DNA from: DASZZX01 sp036260415 | Lineage (GTDB): Bacteria > Actinomycetota > Nitriliruptoria > Nitriliruptorales > JAHWKO01 | Reading direction: 5' to 3' | Length of the DNA: 14,063 nt | Assembly: GCA_036260415.1 (NCBI GenBank) | Contig: DASZZX010000192.1 | Location: 1 to 14,063, forward strand | Part shown: positions 1 to 6,433 of the stretch, one piece after another | How the letters are laid out: the number at the start of each line of letters is the position of its first letter | How positions within the stretch are numbered: position 1 is the first letter of the stretch | Translations under genes and position numbers: made by a program | The notes under the pieces: model-generated | Told to the model about the DNA's origin: nothing | What the model saw: only the letters and a program-made list of their open reading frames with translations | The model's database searches: none

Positions 1-217
1 GTTGCCGCCATCACATGAGCGGGACCGGTCCGCGGAAGCGCACGGGCACGGCCCCGCGTCTGCTTCCACAGAAGCACCACGATCAGCCCGATAAGGGGTT
101 CTTCAGGACGAAGTAGCTAGCCGGCCCCAAACGCTGACGGCCGTCGGCAGGCCGTGGAACCATCGGCACGGGTGCACGTCGAACGACCGGAGGTCGGCGG
201 GTGTGCGCCGTTGCCCT
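1..217. other. non-coding stretch at left edge
   Basis: I see no convincing gene here. The only open frames are antisense or out-of-frame extensions of the neighbouring minus-strand gene. A short perfect palindrome (GACGGCCGTC, 136-145) lies downstream of the sialidase-like gene's stop, but it has no T-tract on the minus strand, so I do not call it a terminator. Confidence 0.5.
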
Positions 218-1825
218 TCAGGGTCCAGAGGGGTTGGCACGATGTCTACGTGTCACGGCCCAGGCAATCATCATGGCCACGCCCATGCCAAGGAGAAGTC
301 CGCTGCCACCGGCGGCGGCAAGGCTCAACTCCGATGGTGTCGTGGTGTCGTCGTCCGGTGCTTCGTGGTACGCGCTTGCGGCATACACGTCCTCGGCTTG
401 GAGGTCGTCGTCACCGTTGCGGGTGTCCTGCCAGGCGAAATGGACCCCTTCGTCGGTGGAGGCGATCCCTACGCTCATGTGACTGTGCACGTTGTTCGAC
501 CACACGCCGATCTCACGGTTTATGATCCGGTCGCTGATACGCACATTGGGTGCCCACGTCTGACCGCCGTCGTCCGACCACGTGTAGTAGACGTCCTGGT
601 AGCCGTCGTGGTTGAACGGCGCGGTGAAACCGTCCGGGAAGCGCTCCGGGTAGGGGCTGTTGCGGAAGTCGTACCACGCGACGTCCACTCGCCCGTTTGG
701 TGCGATCGAGATCCCGGGGTCGTAGTGGTTGATGTGGCGTTCGTCGTCCGCCTCGTCGTTGAGCACCATCCGGTCGCTCCAGGTCTCACCGCCATCGGTG
801 GACCGACGCAGGAAGATATCGACGTCTTCCTCGGCTGGTTCGAACAGCGGGTCATGGTTCGCGTACCACACCGCGTACAGCGTGCCCTCGTCCTGGTCGG
901 CGGCGAGCACGAACTTGCGCCCACCGAAGAACCCGGCGTTGCCCTCGTCGACCTCTACGGGATCGGACCAGGTTTCGCCCCCATCGGTCGACCGGCGGTG
1001 GTAGACGGTGCGGGCTACGCGGAACGGGTCGGTGCCCTCGGGGATAGCGCCCAGACCGATGGGGAAGATCACGTGCAGGGTGCCGTCAGGTGTGACGGCT
1101 GGCCGTGCCTGATACGCGCCCCGCTCGTCGCTGACATCGACCGGATCCCCGAAGCTGCGTCCCCCGTCGTGGGAAGCGGCCACCAACGCCTTGGTCGGCT
1201 TCTCGTCGTCTTCACCTCCCCGGCCCATCCACGACACGTAAACGTTCGACGGATCCGATTGGTCGACCGCCACCATCGGACGGTCGTTGTTGTGCAGGCC
1301 GCGATCCTCGGTGACCGGCTCCGGCGCCTGGAACACGAAGTTCGTCTCGAACGTGCGTCCGCCATCCTCCGAGCGGGCGAGGAAGATGTGGATCGGCAGC
1401 ATCTCGTCCTGGGCGTGGGCTGGGTCGCTGGCGTAGAACGCCACGTACAGCACGCCCTCCTGATCGAAGGCCAGGGTCGCATAGGGCCCGTTGATCGGCT
1501 TGCGTGAGCACTCCGTCCATGGTTCCTGGTGGAGGTCACCCCCACGGAACCAGCTCCGTCCCCCATCGCTGGAGATGTGGACGTTGCAGCCGAAACCGGA
1601 GCGGACCTCCGACTCCACCACGACCAGCTCGTCGTTGGTCGGATTGACAGCCAACTGAGGCGACGAATGCGCCCGCGAAGGATCCGGGTTGCTCGTCACC
1701 TGCACGGCACCTGTCACGCCCGGACCGTCGCCGTCCCCGGGCGGCTCCCCAGCCATTGCGGGAACGGTCAGAAACACGCCCGTCGTGGCCATGATCACAA
1801 GCACGATCCACCGGTAAGCGTTCAA
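218..1825 (-). CDS. secreted, membrane-anchored BNR/Asp-box sialidase-fold protein
   Basis: A 535-residue exported beta-propeller protein. Residues 1-25 form a signal peptide with likely cleavage after AMA (residues 23-25). Six Asp-boxes (S-x-D-G-G-x-[ST]-[WF]) lie near residues 85, 152, 218, 279, 342 and 417. This count and spacing fit a six-bladed sialidase/BNR propeller. A hydrophobic segment at about 503-524 followed by RRHR looks like a C-terminal membrane anchor, so the propeller should face outward. Cys80 and Cys106 could form a disulfide. I cannot find the F/YRIP motif of true bacterial sialidases, so glycan hydrolysis is uncertain; it may be a binding or structural propeller or another BNR-type glycosidase. 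The start is TTG at 1825, chosen because it gives a complete signal peptide and follows a purine-rich GAGGACGAGG site. An ATG five bases upstream is out of frame. The upstream substrate-binding gene ends only 13 bases before it, suggesting co-transcription. Confidence 0.82.
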   Translation of the reverse strand: MNAYRWIVLVIMATTGVFLTVPAMAGEPPGDGDGPGVTGAVQVTSNPDPSRAHSSPQLAVNPTNDELVVVESEVRSGFGCNVHISSDGGRSWFRGGDLHQEPWTECSRKPINGPYATLAFDQEGVLYVAFYASDPAHAQDEMLPIHIFLARSEDGGRTFETNFVFQAPEPVTEDRGLHNNDRPMVAVDQSDPSNVYVSWMGRGGEDDEKPTKALVAASHDGGRSFGDPVDVSDERGAYQARPAVTPDGTLHVIFPIGLGAIPEGTDPFRVARTVYHRRSTDGGETWSDPVEVDEGNAGFFGGRKFVLAADQDEGTLYAVWYANHDPLFEPAEEDVDIFLRRSTDGGETWSDRMVLNDEADDERHINHYDPGISIAPNGRVDVAWYDFRNSPYPERFPDGFTAPFNHDGYQDVYYTWSDDGGQTWAPNVRISDRIINREIGVWSNNVHSHMSVGIASTDEGVHFAWQDTRNGDDDLQAEDVYAASAYHEAPDDDTTTPSELSLAAAGGSGLLLGMGVAMMIAWAVTRRHRANPSGP

Positions 1826-1838
1826 CCCATCCTCGTCC

Positions 1839-2828
1839 TCATCGTTCGCAACCAGGACACATCACCGTCGGGCCGGCCGCGCTGACGTTCGCGGCCTGCC
1901 GCCGAACCTTCCGCGGTCGCCGTTGCTGAGACCTCGACGGCGAGGAACCGCAGCTGCGCACCATCCTGGAGGCAGCAAACGCAGCGGTTCCGTGGACTGC
2001 GGCGGCACAGCGAACCGTCTCGGCCCAGCGGCGCTCGCCCATCCCGCCAGGACCATCATCGACGAACACGAAAGGCTCCAACAGCAGCCAGCTGGCAAGC
2101 GCTTCCTCGCGATCGACAGCTGGATGGTCGCTCACCAGTTCCCCCAGACCCCGCTGCGGCTCGTGGCGCTGACGTTCCAGCGTCACAGCGACCGCGCTGC
2201 ACATACGAGCGACCAGATGCGACGGGACCCAGTCCCCGGCCGCAACGCCGCTGAGATACGCCGCACCCCCCACCGGGATCGCCCGCAGCGGAACCCCCGC
2301 TCGACGCGCGACCAGAGGAGCCCGTTCAGCCAGATCCGCGATGGCATCGACCGTGCCCTCGCCCAATGCGACCACCGCCTGCGCATAATCGAGCTCAACA
2401 CGTTCCGGTTGGCCCACCCCCAACCGGGCCAAACCCTCGCAGCACTCAGCAACCAACCAGCCCAGTCCGACCCCGTCCGGCGGACCCGCCAGCCGACACC
2501 CCTCCACATCGGCAGCCGCGAACAGGTCCGAATCCTCGCGCACCAACACGGCCACCGAGCTCCGCTGATGGACCACCGACACGAAACGGACCGGCAGCGC
2601 ACCATCCTGGGTCAACGCCTGCAAGTAGTACAGCGACGCCGTCAACAAGAAATCGCCGGCCCCGCTGGCCAGCTGCCGGACCCGCTCCGCCCCCGGCGCG
2701 GACTCAACCAGCTCGACCCTCAACCCATAATCCGCGAACAGACCGTCCGCCACCGCCCCGTAGAAAGGCAGATGAAAACCCGGCAGTCACGCCCCAGACC
2801 ACAGCATCAACCGCACACCATCCGGCAT
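1839..2828 (-). pseudogene. NMT1/THI5-like (SsuA/TauA-type) ABC substrate-binding protein, interrupted by in-frame TGA
   Basis: The frame from GTG 2753 gives 304 residues resembling the NMT1/THI5-like periplasmic binding family (PF09084), whose members bind pyrimidine, sulfonate or nitrate-like ligands for ABC importers. The family's opening motif is cut, however. Reading back in the same frame gives PGFHLPFYGAVADGLFADYG, then a TGA at 2787-2789, then 13 more codons (MPDGVRLMLWSGA) to an ATG at 2828 with a G-rich stretch before it. The residues on both sides of the TGA fit one continuous domain start, so I read this as a nonsense mutation or a base error. No signal peptide or lipobox is seen before the domain, unusual for an exported binding protein. 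No permease or ATPase gene is adjacent. The last ~40 residues are Arg/Ser-rich and unlike the family, possibly read-through past a lost end. Alternatively, a shorter functional protein starts at GTG 2753. Confidence 0.6.
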
Positions 2829-3331
2829 GTCGAAACCCCCGCCATCCCGTCTTCTAGCTCCGCACCCGAGACTAGGAGAGGCTTCCGGCGACCAGTAAGT
2901 GCAACCGACACACAGCTCACCCGTCGCTCACCGCTCCGGTACGCGGCAGCAGTCGGGGGACGGTCCCGGTTCGACCACGAAGCCTCCCTCACAGTCGAAC
3001 GTGGCGCGGCCCGACTGCAAGGTCTACGAACGAACGACCTGACGGCACGTACGCATGTTCGACTCGCACCAACCAACGCTCCGTTGCGTCCTGTCAGCGT
3101 CGACGGCGCGCGGTCGCCCCAGCCAGGCCGAGCAGCGCGCGGCTGGCGATGAACATCTCGGCGACGTCGAGAACGCCGCCAACAGCGACGTCGCCCCGAA
3201 GGCACCCGCCCCGATGCAGCAGCCGCCGACGGCCGATGCGTGATCGCCCTCGGCGCGCTGTGCTCACGCTTGCCCGCTGGGTCGCGAGCCGGTCGGGGCG
3301 AACGCGCTCCGCGCCTCGAGGGTCAGGACAG
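2829..3331. other. intergenic stretch with decayed transporter fragment
   Basis: About 500 bases with no intact gene. The central part (about 3080-3247) holds a frameshifted MFS transporter fragment, listed separately. The stretch 2860-3080 shows no recognisable protein in any frame and no clear promoter. It may hold the upstream region of the substrate-binding gene. Confidence 0.5.
3080..3247 (-). pseudogene. frameshifted fragment of a DHA2 (EmrB/QacA-like) MFS transporter
   Basis: Read on the minus strand with frame changes, this short stretch spells the conserved TM3-TM5 core of a 14-TM drug-efflux MFS protein. IGRRRLL ends the cytoplasmic loop after TM2; then, in a second frame, IGAGAFGATSLLAAFSTS; then, back in the first frame, EMFIASRALLGLAGAT; then, shifted again, APSTL. 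Apparent breaks lie near 3216, 3160 and 3110, each a one- or two-base length change. The parts together match the family order (DRIGRRRLLLIG...SLLAAFAPSAEMLIAARALLGIAGATLAPSTL). Nothing recognisable continues on either side, so this is a remnant and not a whole gene with sequencing errors. Its presence suggests an efflux gene was lost between the surface-protein gene and the substrate-binding gene. Confidence 0.6.
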
Positions 3332-4303
3332 CTAGGCGACCGGGCGCCTCCGCCGCTCGCGCAGCTCGTGAACGAACGCCGCGCCGGCCAACGCGAACAA
3401 CGTGAGCCCCACCAACGCGGCGGGGAGGAGAATCCACGCTGACGGTCCCACCTGGGTGTGCTCGGCGGTGGCGGCGGGGGCTCCGGCCGGTCGGGATGGG
3501 ACCTGCGCTGCAGTGTCGAGCAGAACGGCAAGCGGCTGCCGGGCTGGCGCATCCTGCTCGCGGACGGCCTCACCGGGCGCCGGCTGCTCGACCGCCGCCG
3601 GCTCGGCTGGTGGGGCCGGGATCGCGGTGCGGTCCGCCTCCTGATCGCTCCCGGTCGCCTCCGCGGCGACGCCCGGCGCCGGCTGCTGGACCGGGCGCTC
3701 GGCCGGCTGCTGGACTGGTTCCTCGGCCGGCTGCTGGACCGGTTCCTCGGCCGGCTGCTGGACGGGGCCTTGGGCCGGCTGCTGGACCGGATCCCGGGCC
3801 GGCTGAGGTGCCGGCTGCTGCTCGGGGGCCGGCTGTTGCTCGGCGGCGGGTTCAGGGTCGGGCGCGGGCTGCTCCGGGGGCGGTGCCTCCTCGGGCGCCG
3901 GTGCCGGCTCCGGCTGCGTCGCGGTCACCTCGAACGCTGCGTTGGCCGTGTAGAAGTTGCCGTCCGGCTGCTGCTGGGTGGCGGTCACGTACCCCCAGCC
4001 TGCCCGCGCGTCGGACGGCACCTGGCTGTGGTGCACGAACGCGCCGCTGGCGTCCACGTTGACGGTCGCCAGCAGTTGCCCCTGAGCCCCGCCCCACCGG
4101 ATGCTCACCGGCGACCCCTGGGGGTTGAAGCCGGTGCCGTCGACGTCGAACGCCTCACCAGCCTCGCCGCGGGCCGGGCTGACTTCGATGCGCGCGTTGG
4201 GCGTGCAGGCGAACGCCGGCAACGCCAGCACCATCGCGAGGAGCATGGTCGCCACACCACCGAGCAGGGCGTTGCGGGAACGGTGGGACCGAGTGCCGAC
4301 CAT
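3332..4303 (-). CDS. surface protein: IPT/TIG-like head, Pro/Gln repeat stalk, C-terminal membrane anchor
   Basis: A 323-residue exported protein of unknown function. Residues 1-32 are a signal peptide (hydrophobic 12-31, cleavage near AFA/Cys33). Cys33 could be a lipid-modified cysteine, but the preceding residues fit a lipobox poorly. Residues 34-127 look like one small beta-sandwich of the IPT/TIG or Ig-like kind (ARIEVSPARGEAGEAFDVDG, then GFNPQGSPVSIRW). Residues about 128-250 are Pro/Gln/Glu-rich and include five tandem PVQQPAxx units, probably an extended stalk. A hydrophobic helix at 289-310 followed by HELRERRRR is a membrane anchor with a cytoplasmic basic end. I chose ATG 4303 because AAGGA lies six bases upstream; an upstream start at 4366 would only add a non-conserved tail before the signal peptide. 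It sits downstream of ftsH with an 87-base gap. It may be a cell-envelope spacer or adhesin; no enzyme motif is visible. Confidence 0.78.
   Translation of the reverse strand: MVGTRSHRSRNALLGGVATMLLAMVLALPAFACTPNARIEVSPARGEAGEAFDVDGTGFNPQGSPVSIRWGGAQGQLLATVNVDASGAFVHHSQVPSDARAGWGYVTATQQQPDGNFYTANAAFEVTATQPEPAPAPEEAPPPEQPAPDPEPAAEQQPAPEQQPAPQPARDPVQQPAQGPVQQPAEEPVQQPAEEPVQQPAERPVQQPAPGVAAEATGSDQEADRTAIPAPPAEPAAVEQPAPGEAVREQDAPARQPLAVLLDTAAQVPSRPAGAPAATAEHTQVGPSAWILLPAALVGLTLFALAGAAFVHELRERRRRPVA
3679..3798 (-). repeat. five tandem 24-base units encoding PVQQPAxx
   Basis: Five consecutive 24-base units (starting at 3679, 3703, 3727, 3751 and 3775 on the plus strand), each opening with CCGGCTGCTGGAC or a one-base variant. 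Each encodes eight residues of the stalk of the surface protein. The unit length is a multiple of three, so copy-number change would lengthen or shorten the stalk without breaking the frame. Less regular QQPAP units continue on the N-terminal side of the stalk. Confidence 0.85.
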
Positions 4304-4309
4304 GACCGA

Positions 4310-4314
4310 TCCTT
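4310..4314 (-). promoter_or_regulatory. ribosome binding site deciding the surface-protein start
   Basis: AAGGA on the minus strand, six bases before ATG 4303. It supports this start over the longer frame that begins at 4366. Confidence 0.6.
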
Positions 4315-4390
4315 GGACCCCGCTCGAACGTTTGGCGAAGCCTACGCTCGGCCGCGCCGAGAGCACAAGCGCTGTCGGTGCCGTGACGCG

Positions 4391-6268
4391 CTACCTGGCT
4401 GCGCTCGCGCTGTCCGGCTCGGTCCCTGGCGCGGAGGCTGATGACGGGGCCACGGCTGTGGCGAACTCCGACAGTTCGTGCTGGTGCAGGGTCTCCCGCT
4501 CGACCAGACGTGTCGCGAGGTCGTCGAGCACGTGCCGATGCTCGACCAGGATGGCGGTCGCACGCGCGAACGCACGGTCGACGAGCATCTTGATCTCGCG
4601 GTCGATCAGCGCAGCCACCTCACCGGAGTAGTCGGGCTCCAACCGGCCGTCCTCGTCCAGGAAGGATGACGACAGCGGCTGGCCGAGCGCGCGTCGTCCG
4701 AGCGTCTCGCTCATGCCGAACTCGCACACCATCCGACGGGCGAGCGCGGTCGCCCGCCGCAGGTCGTCCTTCGAGCTGCTGGTTGCCTGCCCGAGCATCA
4801 GCTCCTCGGCGGCCCGGCCGGCCAGGATCACGGTCAACTGCTCCTGGAGCTCCTGCTCGACCACGACGAAGCGCTCTTCGCCGGGCACGATCCGGGTGAA
4901 CCCCAGCGACCGTCCGCGTCCCACGATCGACACCTTCGTGACTGGCCCGCCGTCGGGCAGCGCCCAGGCGACCACCGCGTGCCCCGATTCGTGGCACGCG
5001 ACTGCGCGTCTCTCCCGCGGCGTCAGCAGCCGGACACGGCCCTCGCTGCCGGCGAGGACGCGGTCGATCGCCTCCTCGAGGTCGGCCGGTGTGATCGTGT
5101 CCCCGCGCCGGCGTGCGGCCAGCAGCGCGGCCTCGTTGAGGACGCTGGCGAGGTCGGCGCCGGTGAACCCAGGGGTCGCGGCGGCGACGGCGGCGAGATC
5201 CACCGAAGGTGCCAGCTGCTTGCCACGCGCGTGGACCTCGAGGATCGCCGTCCGCCCGTCCCGGTCGGGGCGGTCGAACGTGATCTGGCGGTCGAACCGG
5301 CCGCGGCGCAGGAGCGCAGGGTCGAGGATGTCCGGACGGTTGGTCGCCCCGATCAGCACCACACCGGTGTCGCGCTGGAAACCGTCCAGCTCGACCAGCA
5401 GTTGGTTGAGCGTCTGGTCACGCTCGTCCTGCCCGGCGGTCGCCCCGGCGATGCGGGTGCGCCCCACCGCGTCGAGTTCGTCGATGAAGAGGATCGCCGG
5501 GGCCCGATCCCTCACCTGCCGGAAGAGGTCGCGGACGCGGGCCGCACCCACACCGACGTACATCTCGACGAAGTCGGTGCCCGAGATCGAGAAGAACGGC
5601 ACCCCCGCCTCGCCGGCGACCGCCCGAGCCAACAGCGTCTTGCCGGTGCCTGGCGGGCCGATCAGGAGGATGCCGCGGGGAGGCTCGGCCCCGAGGGAGC
5701 GGAAGCGGTCCGGATCCATCAGGTAGTCGCGGACCTCCCGCACCTCATCCACGGCCTCGACGACGCCCGCCACGTCGGCGAACGTGACCGGGTGCTCGGT
5801 GGCACCCCGCCGGGCAGCCGCACGGAGGAACGGGCTGCCACCGGAGCGCATCAGCAGGAAGAACAGCACGAAAGCGGTGACGATCAGCAGGGCCGGCAGG
5901 AGGTAGCTCGCCGGCTCCAGCAGCGTCTTCAGGTCCTGCTGGTCGACGTCGAGTGGCGTGTCCAATGTGAGCGCCTGGTCGACGAAGCGGTCCAGATACT
6001 GGGTGGAAGGGGGGAGAGCAACCCAATGGGGCCTCCCCTCACGGTTGAAGAAGACGCGGTTGTCGACGCTGAGCAGCGTCGCGGACTGGATCTGCCCGTC
6101 GCCGGCCCAGCGGAAGAAACGGCCCAGGCTCGCCTCGTCGCCGTAGGTCCGCGGCAGCGTGAAGTACATCAGCAGCCCGTACAGGACCAGCAGCGCGGGA
6201 ATGCAGAGCGCGACCCAGAACACGGCGCGCCGGCCGACCCGCTTGCGCCCCGGCTGCTGGTTGGCCAC
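4391..6268 (-). CDS. ftsH: FtsH-family ATP-dependent zinc metalloprotease
   Basis: A 625-residue membrane-bound AAA+ protease that unfolds and degrades misassembled membrane proteins and some cytosolic regulators as a hexamer. The layout is standard: first TM helix about 14-36, a short extracytoplasmic FtsH_ext-like region about 37-118, second TM about 121-141, then the AAA+ module. Walker A is GPPGTGKT (204-211), Walker B ILFIDELDAVG (259-269), and the pore loop FVEMYVGVG (233-241). The second region of homology ends in GRFDR with both arginine-finger positions (324, 327). The peptidase has the zinc motif HESGH (426-430; HEAGH or HEGGH is more usual) and an acidic third ligand at about Asp501/502. 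The C-terminal tail (about 605-625) is Ala/Ser-rich. The start is GTG 6268, with GGGAGAGG just upstream. It diverges from the two wall-protein genes. Length and motifs look complete, so I expect an active protease. Confidence 0.96.
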   Translation of the reverse strand: MANQQPGRKRVGRRAVFWVALCIPALLVLYGLLMYFTLPRTYGDEASLGRFFRWAGDGQIQSATLLSVDNRVFFNREGRPHWVALPPSTQYLDRFVDQALTLDTPLDVDQQDLKTLLEPASYLLPALLIVTAFVLFFLLMRSGGSPFLRAAARRGATEHPVTFADVAGVVEAVDEVREVRDYLMDPDRFRSLGAEPPRGILLIGPPGTGKTLLARAVAGEAGVPFFSISGTDFVEMYVGVGAARVRDLFRQVRDRAPAILFIDELDAVGRTRIAGATAGQDERDQTLNQLLVELDGFQRDTGVVLIGATNRPDILDPALLRRGRFDRQITFDRPDRDGRTAILEVHARGKQLAPSVDLAAVAAATPGFTGADLASVLNEAALLAARRRGDTITPADLEEAIDRVLAGSEGRVRLLTPRERRAVACHESGHAVVAWALPDGGPVTKVSIVGRGRSLGFTRIVPGEERFVVVEQELQEQLTVILAGRAAEELMLGQATSSSKDDLRRATALARRMVCEFGMSETLGRRALGQPLSSSFLDEDGRLEPDYSGEVAALIDREIKMLVDRAFARATAILVEHRHVLDDLATRLVERETLHQHELSEFATAVAPSSASAPGTEPDSASAAR

Positions 6269-6433
6269 CGCCGCCTCTCCCGCGCGACGGCCTGCCGGCC
6301 TGCGCGGACCGCATGATGGCGCCGGTGCTGGGCGGCGGCAATCCCCGACCGAGAACTATATGCGCGACACACCTATTGTAGCCGGCTTGTTACGCAGCGT
6401 AGGTTCGGCGCGAATACGGGGATCGGGGCGATA
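6269..6433. promoter_or_regulatory. divergent intergenic region between ftsH and the wall-protein pair
   Basis: 165 bases that must hold the start signals for both directions. The part 6355-6415 is locally richer in A/T than the surroundings. On the minus strand, TACAAT (6380-6375) resembles a -10 box for ftsH, but I see no good -35 box at the right distance. A perfect short inverted repeat, TACGC-A-GCGTA (6391-6401), could be a regulator site. The G-rich run before GTG 6434 may serve as its ribosome binding site. Confidence 0.35.

Noticed and set aside
203..1507. 434-codon plus-strand frame across the sialidase-like gene
   Set aside because: The minus strand has a signal peptide, six Asp-boxes and an anchor; the plus frame shows no domain.
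2787..2789. Selenocysteine recoding at the TGA
   Set aside because: No SECIS-like hairpin is evident just downstream and the family has no known selenocysteine at this site.
1923..3152. 409-codon plus-strand frame over the substrate-binding gene
   Set aside because: Arg/Pro/Gln-rich translation with no family; the minus strand carries the NMT1-like motifs.
3679..3798. Regularly spaced repeats as a CRISPR array
   Set aside because: The units are contiguous 24-base coding repeats without unique spacers, inside an open frame.
4979..6316. 445-codon plus-strand frame across ftsH
   Set aside because: Antisense shadow; all FtsH motifs are on the minus strand.
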